Source: Emcibacter sp.
GTDB taxonomy: Bacteria; Pseudomonadota; Alphaproteobacteria; Sphingomonadales; Emcibacteraceae
Assembly (NCBI GenBank): GCA_021647465.1
Contig: JAKIUQ010000004.1
Coordinates: 159,414-223,413, forward strand
Reading direction: 5' to 3'
Length of the DNA: 64,000 nucleotides
A program made the position numbers and the translations under genes. The notes beneath the pieces are model-generated. The model saw only the letters and a list, made by a program, of their open reading frames with translations, ran no database searches and had not been told where the DNA came from. This document shows positions 51,952 through 61,136 of this stretch, piece after piece. Each line of letters starts with the position of its first letter. The stretch's first letter is position 1.

Positions 51952-54522
51952 TCAGAAATTTAAGGTAAGCGTCAGGCCATAGGTGCGCGGTGTGCCAAAC
52001 AGGGCATAATCATTGCCACCAAGCACATAAAGGTGGGAAATATATTCTTTATCCAGTAAATTTTTCGCCCAGAGCGTCACTTCCCAGACATTATCAGATG
52101 CTTCATAAGCGATGGAGGCATCCACCAGGTCAAATGCCGGCTGGATGGTCACGCTGTTATCCGGCTCGCGAAAGCTCATGCCCTGATAACGGTAATCGGC
52201 GCGAAATCTGAGCCGGCCCAGTCGAAATTCCCGTTCATAAAAAAAAGCCAGATAAAGCGAATGCCGGGGGGCCTGCCGCAGGCTGTTGCCGGTAAAATCC
52301 CGGCCCGACAAATCATTAAATTGATCATAAGTCGCATCCAGAAAAGCGTAAGAGCCGAAAAATTCAATCTCTTTAGTGGGCTTGACGGTAAATTCAAGCT
52401 CCAGGCCACGCAGCCTTGCCGAGGCGGCATTACTGGTCTGGAAAACCCCGAAATTGCCTTCTGTCTTAAATTGCACGACCTGCAAATCACGGTAATCAGA
52501 ATAAAAGCCCACCAGGTTCAAACGAATCCTGTCCTCAAGCCATTGGGACTTAACCCCAATCTCAAAATTCCAGACCGATTCCGGATCTATGGTACGCCCG
52601 GCCAAATCAAGTGTGGCCGGCGCCCCTTGAAAACCGCCGCTTTTATAGCCGCGCGATATGCTGCCATACAGCATGATATCATTGCTATATTGCCATGATA
52701 AAACAAAGTTTGGCGAGAAATCCGTCCAGGCCCCCTCATTACGAAGGGCGAAATCCTCGAGCAGTATGGTGCGGTCCCCATTGGTGATATTCTGTTGATC
52801 CATCTTTTTGGTTTCATGGGTCAGGCGCGCCCCCGCCGTAAAATTTATGCCGTCCGCAAGACTGTATGTGGCCTCTCCAAAAGCGGCGTAACTGTTGGTT
52901 TTATTGTCCTGATCTGTGGTCGAGATTAAATTCGGGAAGGTAAAATTCTCAATACGGTGCGTATGTTCAAAAAGATAATAAAATCCCGCCACATATTTCA
53001 AGGCTGCTTCATCCGGCGAAATCCAGCGAAACTCCTGAGAAAATTGTGAATGTCGCTCATTCACATTGGAATTTACCTTCTGGTTGGTCAGCGATGACGG
53101 CAGGCCTGTGGAATCTTCCAGCCAGGAGAACTCTGTTTTGCGAAAAGCCGTAATGGACAGGATTTTACCGTAACCCCCTTTCTGGCTGATCCGGCTGCTA
53201 AGGCCCCATATGGTGCGATCCGTGAAGCCACGGTCACTGTTGATGGCATTTCTGGCATTCCCGCCGAGACTTGCCAGAATATCCGTTGGCAAGGCAGTGG
53301 CCCCGCTGGGCTGCCCATCCGGGCCAAGCAGACGGACCGGCACCCGCCCGACCACGGGAATACGGCCTGTACTTTCCAAATCATCCCGGCTGTAATCGCT
53401 GTTTATATCCATGCGCAGATCCTCGCCCAGAATAAATAAAAGCTTGCCGCGCGCAGACCATATATTCTCGTCATTCTGCTTGATGCCCGGCAAAAATATG
53501 CTTTCCTGCCACCCCTTTCTTTTGCGGGAATGAAGCGATAATCTGGCCAATAGTTTATCTTCCATCACCGGGCCGCTGATCACACCCCGAATATCAACCC
53601 GGTCATAATTGCCAAAGGTGGCTTCTATTTCGCCGGATAATTCTTTTGTGGGATTTTTACTGGTGACATTGATGGCCCCGCCAATGGCATTCTTGCCGTA
53701 TAAAGTGCCTTGCGGGCCCCGTATGACTTCAATCTGTTCCAAATCATAGAAATTCATATTAATACTGGTGATCCGCCCCACATAGACATCATCAATGAAC
53801 ATAACAATGGAATTATCCAAGGCGGCCCCATCGTCATTTGACCCCACCCCGCGCATATGAATGGTTGGCTGCCCTATGCTGAAGCTGGACACGGTCAGGC
53901 CCGGCACACGCGTCCCCACATCCTCAATATCATGAATACGGGCCTCGCGGATGAACGGCGGCTTGATCACCGTAACCGCCACAGGCACTTTTTGCATGTT
54001 GCTGCGCCTTCGCAATGACGTGACAACCACTTCATCTATGGGGCTGATATAGTCTTCTTCCACAAACACATCACCGCGTTCATGGTCATGCGGCAGGGGA
54101 GAGGATATGACAGAATCAAGCTCTTGAAACAAACCGGGCGATATGGAAATGGTTTTTTTGTTGATATATTTAAAGCCAAGCTGCGTGCCATCCAGAAGAG
54201 TGGTCAAAGCTTCTTTCGGATACATCTTTCCTGTGAGGGCCTTGGATGTTTTTTCATCGGTGTCTTTCTTTCGCACCAACAGGGACATATTGGCCTGCAC
54301 GCCGAAATCCAGCAATGCCGTCGACAGGGATTGGGCCTCAATATCAAAATCTTTTTTAATTTCCCTGAATAAGCTGGCCGATTGACCATAAGAGGACAGC
54401 CCGAATAACAGAACAAACGAAAAGATCAGAAGACGGATCAAGAACTTCCCTGAAACATCACTTAATATCTTTTTCAGGTCACCGCTGAAGACAGAAAAAA
54501 TATCGACAAAAACTTGTCGCAT
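51952..54522 (-). CDS. TonB-dependent transducer with STN signalling domain
   Basis: An 856-residue TonB-dependent receptor of the FecA signalling type. An unusual long N-terminal stretch precedes the signal peptide core (LIRLLIFSFVLLFGLSSYGQSA). The STN domain follows (DFDIEAQSLSTALLDFGVQ ... LTTLLDGTQLGFKY), which would touch FecR in the periplasm, then a plug (RGPQGTLYGKNAIGGAINVTS) and barrel ending LTLTLNF. With the sigma factor and FecR upstream it should sense its own substrate and switch on this cluster. The substrate is not evident. Confidence 0.92.
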   Translation of the reverse strand: MRQVFVDIFSVFSGDLKKILSDVSGKFLIRLLIFSFVLLFGLSSYGQSASLFREIKKDFDIEAQSLSTALLDFGVQANMSLLVRKKDTDEKTSKALTGKMYPKEALTTLLDGTQLGFKYINKKTISISPGLFQELDSVISSPLPHDHERGDVFVEEDYISPIDEVVVTSLRRRSNMQKVPVAVTVIKPPFIREARIHDIEDVGTRVPGLTVSSFSIGQPTIHMRGVGSNDDGAALDNSIVMFIDDVYVGRITSINMNFYDLEQIEVIRGPQGTLYGKNAIGGAINVTSKNPTKELSGEIEATFGNYDRVDIRGVISGPVMEDKLLARLSLHSRKRKGWQESIFLPGIKQNDENIWSARGKLLFILGEDLRMDINSDYSRDDLESTGRIPVVGRVPVRLLGPDGQPSGATALPTDILASLGGNARNAINSDRGFTDRTIWGLSSRISQKGGYGKILSITAFRKTEFSWLEDSTGLPSSLTNQKVNSNVNERHSQFSQEFRWISPDEAALKYVAGFYYLFEHTHRIENFTFPNLISTTDQDNKTNSYAAFGEATYSLADGINFTAGARLTHETKKMDQQNITNGDRTILLEDFALRNEGAWTDFSPNFVLSWQYSNDIMLYGSISRGYKSGGFQGAPATLDLAGRTIDPESVWNFEIGVKSQWLEDRIRLNLVGFYSDYRDLQVVQFKTEGNFGVFQTSNAASARLRGLELEFTVKPTKEIEFFGSYAFLDATYDQFNDLSGRDFTGNSLRQAPRHSLYLAFFYEREFRLGRLRFRADYRYQGMSFREPDNSVTIQPAFDLVDASIAYEASDNVWEVTLWAKNLLDKEYISHLYVLGGNDYALFGTPRTYGLTLTLNF

Positions 54523-54617
54523 TCCCCAGACATCCTCCCATTAGGTTTTTTATATATTTATACGGCCATATTACCGCCCGCAAAATTTATTGCGGGCTGT
54601 TTATTTGTACCATATTA

Positions 54618-55637
54618 TTATTTGTTGGGATAGAGGGTGATGAGATCCTTGGAAATAGTGCGCGCCTTTACATTAAACGTCGTCTCCAGCGCTTTTAAGG
54701 TTGTCGCGCGGTCTTCTATTTTTAAAATGGCCACGACCTCGACATCCCTCAAGGCGGGATCGCCAATACGAATTTCCACATTATAATAGCGGTTAATATC
54801 CTCGACCAGATCCGCGAAGCTTTCCCCGTTGTAAATAAGTTTCCTGTCACGCCAGGACAAGACAGCATGACTGTCCACCGCAATGGCTTTATTATCAACC
54901 GCATCATTACCAAGGCTGAATTTCTGATCCGAAGTCAAAGTGGCATCAAGGGGCATTGCGGCATAATTATCCGTCATACGGCCATGATCCATAACCCCGA
55001 CAGAACCTTCCAATACGGTCACATCACTATGAAACTCTTTTTGACGGATGTTAAATTTAGTCCCCAGAACCCGCACAAGGCCGCCTGTTGTTTCAACAAA
55101 AAATGGCCGATCCACATCTTTAGCCACCTCAAAGAAAACTTCCCCGCGCGTCAGATAAACAACCCGCTTATCCTTCTGAAGGTCAACGCGGATTTCTGAA
55201 TTTGTATTCAGAGCAAGGCGTGAACCATCCTCCAGAACCACATCGGCCAGCGCGCCGATTTTGGTTGAATGGCTGTCCATCCAAATATTATTTCCCCAAA
55301 AGCCATAACCCATAATACTTATGGCAAGAAAGGCAATAGACGCGGCGATCATTCCGGGAGACCAGATTTGCTTATGTGATTTTTTCTGTATTTTATGATC
55401 CGCCAATGATGTGACAGAGGCTCTATCCCGCGCGGGACTTGCCGCGGGGCTTACCATGACCGGAAGCTCATCCCACAGCCCGCCTATTTCCCTATAGGCC
55501 GCCTGATGCAAATCACTTTGGCTGATCCAGTCCGCAAAGCCTGCCGCCCGCGCCGGCGATATATCTTCAGCGCGCATCAGCACAAACCATTCGGTTGCCT
55601 CATCCAGTATTTTATCGTCTGTTATCTGCTCATTCAT
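54618..55637 (-). CDS. fecR: FecR-family anti-sigma regulator
   Basis: An inner-membrane regulator (339 aa from ATG 55637) that transmits the receptor signal to the ECF sigma factor. The N-terminal cytoplasmic domain has ATEWFVLMRAEDISPARAAGFADWI, then one membrane helix (IAASIAFLAISIMGYGFW) and a periplasmic FecR domain (VVLEDGSRLALNTNSEIRVD, VRVLGTKFNIR). A C-terminal STN-like module (FADLVEDINRYYNVEIRIGD) ends the protein. An upstream ATG at 55661 is also possible. It lies between the sigma gene and the STN receptor. Confidence 0.92.
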   Translation of the reverse strand: MNEQITDDKILDEATEWFVLMRAEDISPARAAGFADWISQSDLHQAAYREIGGLWDELPVMVSPAASPARDRASVTSLADHKIQKKSHKQIWSPGMIAASIAFLAISIMGYGFWGNNIWMDSHSTKIGALADVVLEDGSRLALNTNSEIRVDLQKDKRVVYLTRGEVFFEVAKDVDRPFFVETTGGLVRVLGTKFNIRQKEFHSDVTVLEGSVGVMDHGRMTDNYAAMPLDATLTSDQKFSLGNDAVDNKAIAVDSHAVLSWRDRKLIYNGESFADLVEDINRYYNVEIRIGDPALRDVEVVAILKIEDRATTLKALETTFNVKARTISKDLITLYPNK

Positions 55638-55691
55638 CTTTAGTCCATTATCCCGTATCACAAAATCTAAACGGCTCTCCTTAAAGATCCC

Positions 55692-56213
55692 TCAGTTTTT
55701 TTTCATTTTCCGCCTTAAATATTTAAGGGCCTGTATGATATATTTCTCAACCATGCTTATGGAAACTTGTAATTCTTCAGCTATTTCGCTGTATTTCAAA
55801 TTATTTTCCCGGTGCAATAAAAAAGCCCTGCGACATTTTGCCGGCAAGTCGTCCAGGGCCAGAAAAATCTCGTCAAGCTCCTGCCGCGCGGCCACTTGTC
55901 TGTCCGGCGGGATGGCCCCTGCCTCACTGGCCACCCCCATGGATACGCCGCTCTGAACCTCATGAATGTATTTTTTATGATGCTGGCCCTTGCGCTGCCG
56001 GTCAATGATAATATTAATGGCCGTACGGTAAAGATAGGCGCGGGGATTTTCCATGGTTCTCAGCCCCTCCAGAGTGATTATCTTCTGAAAGGCTTCTTGC
56101 AGCACATCATGGGCATCATCCTGATTCTGCGTTCTATACATCAAGAACTTAAGAAACCCCGCATGGTTATCCTGATACATTTGTTCAATGAATGATTTTT
56201 GTTCTTTTTCCAT
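55692..56213 (-). CDS. ECF RNA polymerase sigma factor (FecI-like)
   Basis: A sigma-70 family extracytoplasmic factor of 173 residues. Region 2 includes FLMYRTQNQDDAHDVLQEAFQKII and NPRAYLYRTAINIIID; region 4 includes LPAKCRRAFLLHRENNLKYSEIAEELQVSISMVEKYIIQALKYLR. No other domains are present. GGA lies five bases before the start. It is the first gene of the sigma-FecR-receptor-receptor set. Confidence 0.95.
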   Translation of the reverse strand: MEKEQKSFIEQMYQDNHAGFLKFLMYRTQNQDDAHDVLQEAFQKIITLEGLRTMENPRAYLYRTAINIIIDRQRKGQHHKKYIHEVQSGVSMGVASEAGAIPPDRQVAARQELDEIFLALDDLPAKCRRAFLLHRENNLKYSEIAEELQVSISMVEKYIIQALKYLRRKMKKN

Positions 56214-56300
56214 AAATATCCGTGGGGGCTTTGCTTAATTTATGAAGGATAAAGTTTTCCTGTTAATTATCAAGGTAATTTCACGACTACAGTTGATAAA

Positions 56301-56320
56301 ATTCTACAGTTATGTAGAAT
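56301..56320. promoter_or_regulatory. Operator-like palindrome between ECF sigma and beta-oxidation genes
   Basis: ATTCTACA-GTTA-TGTAGAAT is a perfect inverted repeat of eight-base arms in the 196-base divergent spacer, 88 bases upstream of the sigma gene and 90 upstream of the dehydrogenase/hydratase gene. It looks like a repressor site. The half-site TGTAGAAT is also present in the cysD palindrome. Confidence 0.6.
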
Positions 56321-56409
56321 AAATATTATAACAATAGCCCCATCCTCCAAAATGAACTAAAAGCAATTTATTTTCAAAGGGATAGGTAAGCCAAACCAAG
56401 GAATTTATC

Positions 56410-58428
56410 ATGAGTGCCATATCAATCCATAATCCGATTCTGTTAAATCCAAGCCGAAAGTTACCAAAATCCATTGCCATTATCGGGGCCGGCACCATTG
56501 GGCCTGATATTGGCTATTACCTGAAAAGTGCCCTGAAAGACCTGACGCTTATCCTCATAGACATTAACCCTGAGGCTTTGATCTGTGCAGTTGACCGCAT
56601 TGATGCCTATGTGGAAAAGGGATTGAAACGCGGTAAATTAACAAAAGCTCAAGCCATTGCCGTCCGTCAGAATTTGATAACATCCACCGACTATGCCGCC
56701 TTGAAAGATTGCGACTGGGTTTTGGAGGCGGCCACAGAAGATCTGGATTTGAAAAGAGAAATCTTCACGCAGATCGAAAAACATATTCGCCCAGACGCGC
56801 TGATTACCTCCAACACCAGCTCCCTGCCCGCAGAACGGCTTTTTTCCCATCTGGTTCATCCAGAGCGGGCCACCGTCACCCATTTTTTCGCGCCGGCCTT
56901 CCAAAACCCTGTGGTTGAAATCATTGATTGGCACGGGGCCGGGCCGGAACTATCCGAATATTTACGCTGGTTCTTTGGCATCACAGGAAAAGTCCCCATG
57001 CTAACCACCGATGCGGTCTGTTTCATGCTCGACCGGATATTTGATAATTGGTGCAACGAAGCCGCTTTGCTATTGGATATTGCCAGCCCCGCAGAAATCG
57101 ACAGCGTGGCCATGGAACTGGTTCATGCCGGGCCATTCTTTGTCCTGAATTTAGCCAACGGCAACCCGATCATCGTTGAAACCAACACGGTGCAGGCCGC
57201 CGATGAAGGCGACCATTACACGCCGGCCCCTATCTTTAACGAAGTTGATAAATGGGAGACAAATCCGCCCGGATCCCCCATCCCTGTGGATCCAGAAACG
57301 GCCTCTGTCATACGGGATCGTCTGCTGGGTATCTTATTTTCCCAGACCGTCGATATTCTGGACAGGCAGATCGGCTCCCCGGCGGATCTTGATCTGGGCT
57401 GCTGCTTGGCCTTTGCCTTTAAAAAAGGCCCGCTTGAACTGATGAAAGATTTCGGGGCGCAAGAAGTCGCGCGTATCTTTGCCGAATTTGCCAAATATAA
57501 ACCGAATATGCCCCAGCCGAAAAAACCGATTTCGGCCTATCTTGATTTTCACCGTTATATTCTGGTTGATGACGTGAATGGCGTCAAAATCATCACCCTG
57601 CGCCGACCAGAAGCCATGAATGCCCTTCATGACCAGATGACCGACGAAATTCTTGAGGTCATCAAGGCCCATGAAAATGATCCCGCCGTCACGGGTTTTA
57701 TCATCACGGGCTATGGCACATCTGCTTTCTGCGCTGGTGCCGATATTGGTAAATTTCCCGCCATGCTGGGCAACAAAGACCAAAGCATTCAATATGCCAG
57801 GGATTGTTCCCGTCTGCTGATTCATCTGGATAGCTGCCCCAAGCCGGTTGTTGCCGCGCTGAATGGTCTGGCTCTCGGCGGCGGGCTGGAGCTGGCCACC
57901 CGCTGTCATGCGCTGGTGGCTATGGAGAGCGCATGGATGCAATTACCGGAAGTTACCCTTGGGATCGTCCCCGGCATCGGCGCCATGGTCATCCCCTATC
58001 GCCGCTGGCCCAAATCAGCAAAAATTTTCAACGGCATGCTTACCCGCGCAGAAAAACTAACCGCAAGAACGGGGCTTGAAATCGGCATGATTTCAGAGAT
58101 TGTTCACTATCCGAAAGATTTGATCCCCGCCGCCCTTCGGCAAGTGGCGGCCTTACAGAACAAACCCCATGCCATTACAGATACGCCTGTGGAAATTGGC
58201 GGCTTTGAGCCATCGGACGCCGCCTCGGCAACGGGCCAGATATTAAGCCGCGAAATTATCACGATCATTGAAAAAGCTGTGGATCAGGCCGCAAAGGCCG
58301 CCTCTTTATCCGATGCCCTGGACATAGGCTATGAGGCCTTTGGTGACAGCGCCTGTACAAAAGCCGCCCGTGAAGGCATTTCAGCCTTTCAGGAACGCCG
58401 CAAAGCTGATTTCAAGGAAACAGGCTGA
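56410..58428 (+). CDS. 3-hydroxyacyl-CoA dehydrogenase/enoyl-CoA hydratase fusion
   Basis: A bifunctional beta-oxidation-type enzyme (672 aa) with the dehydrogenase first and hydratase second, the reverse of FadB/FadJ. The N-terminal half has the NAD motif AIIGAGTIGPDIGYYLKSA, EAATEDLDLKREIF, TSNTSSLP and the catalytic-histidine region HFFAPAFQNPVVEII. The C-terminal crotonase half has AFCAGADIGKF, ALNGLALGGGLELATRCH and QLPEVTLGIVPG, keeping both active-site glutamates. The order resembles archaeal crotonyl-CoA hydratase/3-hydroxybutyryl-CoA dehydrogenases. AAGGA precedes the start. Substrate chain length is unknown. Confidence 0.88.
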   Translation: MSAISIHNPILLNPSRKLPKSIAIIGAGTIGPDIGYYLKSALKDLTLILIDINPEALICAVDRIDAYVEKGLKRGKLTKAQAIAVRQNLITSTDYAALKDCDWVLEAATEDLDLKREIFTQIEKHIRPDALITSNTSSLPAERLFSHLVHPERATVTHFFAPAFQNPVVEIIDWHGAGPELSEYLRWFFGITGKVPMLTTDAVCFMLDRIFDNWCNEAALLLDIASPAEIDSVAMELVHAGPFFVLNLANGNPIIVETNTVQAADEGDHYTPAPIFNEVDKWETNPPGSPIPVDPETASVIRDRLLGILFSQTVDILDRQIGSPADLDLGCCLAFAFKKGPLELMKDFGAQEVARIFAEFAKYKPNMPQPKKPISAYLDFHRYILVDDVNGVKIITLRRPEAMNALHDQMTDEILEVIKAHENDPAVTGFIITGYGTSAFCAGADIGKFPAMLGNKDQSIQYARDCSRLLIHLDSCPKPVVAALNGLALGGGLELATRCHALVAMESAWMQLPEVTLGIVPGIGAMVIPYRRWPKSAKIFNGMLTRAEKLTARTGLEIGMISEIVHYPKDLIPAALRQVAALQNKPHAITDTPVEIGGFEPSDAASATGQILSREIITIIEKAVDQAAKAASLSDALDIGYEAFGDSACTKAAREGISAFQERRKADFKETG

Positions 58429-58442
58429 TCATGCGTTACCCG

Positions 58443-59024
58443 TCAGGCTCTTGTACCGTCCAGAATAATATCGGCATAATATCGGCCAATTTGATCAAGG
58501 GATAATGGGCCGTCCGTTCGGTACCAACTGGACAGGCTGTTGCATAACCCCAAAATTGAATAGACCAGAAGTTCGGGCGGCGCGTCTGGCCGTATCTCAC
58601 CGGCTTCGCAGCCCTGACGGATCATTTCCAGCCACGTTTTTTCATAGGATTTGAACATATCACGCAATTGAATGAATTTGATCTGGACGTCACCCCTGCT
58701 GTTTTTACGAACCGCCATGACCATATGGAAATAACTGGAATTAAAATGCTGGAGATGACTTTCAATACCGCGCCGAATGATTATTCTGCTATCTGTCTCT
58801 TGCGCTATGATCGCCGTAAAATTCTCCATAACGCGGGAAATCTGCGGCGCGATAATATCATAGAGAAGGTCATATCTGCTGGGGTAATAATAATAGAGGG
58901 ATTCCCGTTTAATGCCGACTGATTCAGCAATATCCCCAAGAGACGTATCCGAAAAGCCCTTCTCGGCAAAAAGCCTGTTGGCTTCTGCCAATATTAAATT
59001 GCGCCGTTTAAACTTCTTTGTCAT
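58443..59024 (-). CDS. TetR/AcrR-family repressor
   Basis: A 193-residue TetR regulator. The N-terminal helix-turn-helix reads RNLILAEANRLFAEKGFSDTSLGDIAESVGIKRESLYYYYPSRYDLLYDII. The C-terminal ligand domain is helical, with a segment LEMIRQGCEAGEIRPDAPPELLVYSILGLCNSLSSWY resembling regulators of fatty-acid or acyl-CoA genes. It lies between the dehydrogenase/hydratase gene (convergent) and the alpha/beta hydrolase gene (divergent) and may control either. Its ligand is unknown. Confidence 0.92.
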   Translation of the reverse strand: MTKKFKRRNLILAEANRLFAEKGFSDTSLGDIAESVGIKRESLYYYYPSRYDLLYDIIAPQISRVMENFTAIIAQETDSRIIIRRGIESHLQHFNSSYFHMVMAVRKNSRGDVQIKFIQLRDMFKSYEKTWLEMIRQGCEAGEIRPDAPPELLVYSILGLCNSLSSWYRTDGPLSLDQIGRYYADIILDGTRA

Positions 59025-59117
59025 TGTTTTTATCTTTTTCTTACTTTATGGAGAAATCATAGACTTTTCTGAAGGGAATAGACAATAGCTTCTGAACCTG
59101 CAAAATCAAGATTTCTG

Positions 59118-59927
59118 ATGTGCCAGGGCCGAAATATCCATTTTCTGGAATATGGTGACCCAAAGTCAGAGGCCGTCATTATCTGGCATGGGGTCACGGG
59201 CACCTGCCAAGATCATGAAGAACTGGCGAGGCGGCTCGCCGAATATTATCATGTGATCTGTCCGGATTCCATTGGCTGCGGGCTGTCCGACTGGACGCAT
59301 GACAAGAAAAATGACCCCGGCCTTACCGCCTATGCCACCATTGCCCGCGATCTTGTCTCTCAGCTTGGTCTGACATCGGTGCGCTGGGTCGGGGCATCAA
59401 AAGGCGGCGGCCTTGGCATTGTCCTTGGCGCGGTTATGACCGAATGCCCTATCAGCCATCTTGTTCTGGATGATGTCGGCCCCGGATTTCCCGATTGGCT
59501 GCGCGAGGCGGCCATGAAAAATATTTCGGATCCGCCGCATTTTGACAGCTTTACCCAATTCGAGAAATACCTTAAAGACATGCTGTCCAGAGGCGGGTTG
59601 GTGCTGGACAAAAAGAGATGGCGACATTTGGCAGAAACCTGGTGCCGGCAGACGGATGACGGGCATTTCACCTTTCAGAATGATCCGGCGCTGGCCAATC
59701 AGTTCAGCCTGCATGGTCAGGATTTCGACATCTGGCATCATTATGAAAAAATCACCGCGAAAACCCTGCTGATCCGGGGAGAGAAATCCATTGTTCCCGC
59801 CCATGAGGTCGAAAGAATGCAGGCCACCGGCCCAAAATGCCGCCTTCATACCCGAAGCGGCGGCCATATCAGCCTGCTCCATGAAAAAGACCTGCAAGAA
59901 GTAATCATTGGTTTTTTAAAGGATTAG
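59118..59927 (+). CDS. Alpha/beta hydrolase
   Basis: A 269-residue alpha/beta-hydrolase fold enzyme. HGVTGTCQDHEELARRLA forms the oxyanion region, the nucleophile elbow is G-A-S-K-G (VGASKGGGLGIVLGA), and the histidine is in SGGHISLLHEKDL; an aspartate before it lies in the last third. There is no signal peptide. The family covers esterases, lactonases and C-C hydrolases, so the substrate cannot be given. It is divergent from the TetR gene and convergent with the FMN enzyme gene. Confidence 0.85.
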   Translation: MCQGRNIHFLEYGDPKSEAVIIWHGVTGTCQDHEELARRLAEYYHVICPDSIGCGLSDWTHDKKNDPGLTAYATIARDLVSQLGLTSVRWVGASKGGGLGIVLGAVMTECPISHLVLDDVGPGFPDWLREAAMKNISDPPHFDSFTQFEKYLKDMLSRGGLVLDKKRWRHLAETWCRQTDDGHFTFQNDPALANQFSLHGQDFDIWHHYEKITAKTLLIRGEKSIVPAHEVERMQATGPKCRLHTRSGGHISLLHEKDLQEVIIGFLKD

Positions 59928-59931
59928 CGCA

Positions 59932-61086
59932 TTACCCGGGGTAATGAATGAAATCCGGGTTAAGGTCTGAGATTTTTGTGCAGCCCAGCAAGGCCATATC
60001 CCGCGCAAGCTCCGCGCGCAGCAACGCAAACATCCGGTCCACACCCGCCTCGCCGCCTGCCGCCAAGGCATAAAGATAAGGCCGCCCGATCATCACGGCA
60101 TTCGCGCCAAGGGCCAGAGCCTTGATCACATCGGTGCCGCGCCGCACGCCGCTGTCGATCAATATTTCTGCCCGCCCGGCCACCGCTTTCACGATCTCCG
60201 GCAGAACCTCTATGGGCGGCGGCATATAATCCAGTTGCCGGCCGCCGTGGTTGGAAATAATAATACCGCTGGCCCCGATGTCCACCGCGCGTTTGGCGTC
60301 TTCTGCGTTGACAATTCCTTTAATCAGGAATGGCCCGCCCCATTGCTCAATCATCCATGCGGCATCATCCCAGTCCACCGCAGGGTCAAACTGTTTGGCC
60401 ACATAATCCATCAGGTTGCCGTCGTCTGGAAGCTTGACCGTTGATGATCCTGCCAGATTGCCAAGTTCAATTTTCTCGCCGGTCAAATAATGATAGAGCC
60501 AAGCCGGATGGCGCAAGACATCCATCATTGTTCGGGCCGTCAGGGACGCGGGGAAAGTCAGGACATTGCGCAAATCCTTTTCCCGATTGCCATGCACGGG
60601 CAAATCCACCGTCAGGCATAAAGCGTGATAGCCATTTTTTCGGCAACGGGCCATAAATTCCTTGATGATTTCCCGGTCCCGCCAAACATAAATCTGAAAC
60701 CATTTTGGCCCCGTGCTCGCCGCTGCAGCTTCTTCTATGGATATGCTCGACAGGGACGACAAGGCATATATGCTGTTTTCCTTGGCTGCTGAGCGCACCG
60801 CCGCCGCCTCCCCGCTATGATGAAACATGCGGGTCTGGCCTGTGGGCGCGAGCAATATGGGCAAGTCAATCTTCTGATCCAATATTGTGGTTGAAAGATC
60901 AACAGAACTCACATCAACCAGCGCGCGGGGCATCAACTGATATTGGGAAAAGCTGCTTCTGTTGCGGCCCAGCGTAACCTCATCATCAGAACCGCCATCA
61001 AGATAATCAAATATCATGCGCGGCAGGCGTTTCTTCGCCAAGGCCCGAAAATCTTCTATATTAAAACATTTATCAATTTGCGCCAT
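59932..61086 (-). CDS. FMN-dependent alpha-hydroxy-acid dehydrogenase
   Basis: A TIM-barrel flavoprotein (384 aa) of the lactate dehydrogenase/glycolate oxidase family. It has FDYLDGGSDDEVTLGRN, LAPTGQTRMFHHSGEAAAVRSA, FQIYVWRDR, the substrate-binding loop IISNHGGRQLDYMPPP with the catalytic histidine, and the FMN-phosphate region DSGVRRGTDVIKALALGANAVMIGRPYLY. L-lactate or a similar hydroxy acid is the likely substrate, with quinone or cytochrome as acceptor. It is followed upstream on the same strand by the TauE/SafE gene. Confidence 0.92.
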   Translation of the reverse strand: MAQIDKCFNIEDFRALAKKRLPRMIFDYLDGGSDDEVTLGRNRSSFSQYQLMPRALVDVSSVDLSTTILDQKIDLPILLAPTGQTRMFHHSGEAAAVRSAAKENSIYALSSLSSISIEEAAAASTGPKWFQIYVWRDREIIKEFMARCRKNGYHALCLTVDLPVHGNREKDLRNVLTFPASLTARTMMDVLRHPAWLYHYLTGEKIELGNLAGSSTVKLPDDGNLMDYVAKQFDPAVDWDDAAWMIEQWGGPFLIKGIVNAEDAKRAVDIGASGIIISNHGGRQLDYMPPPIEVLPEIVKAVAGRAEILIDSGVRRGTDVIKALALGANAVMIGRPYLYALAAGGEAGVDRMFALLRAELARDMALLGCTKISDLNPDFIHYPG

Positions 61087-61136
61087 TCTTCCGCTCTCCT
61101 TTCTAACATGCCCCGTTTAATCACATGCCCGTTTAA

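Noticed and set aside
57334..57942. 202-codon open frame antisense to the dehydrogenase/hydratase fusion
   Set aside because: It overlaps the junction of two intact catalytic domains on the other strand.
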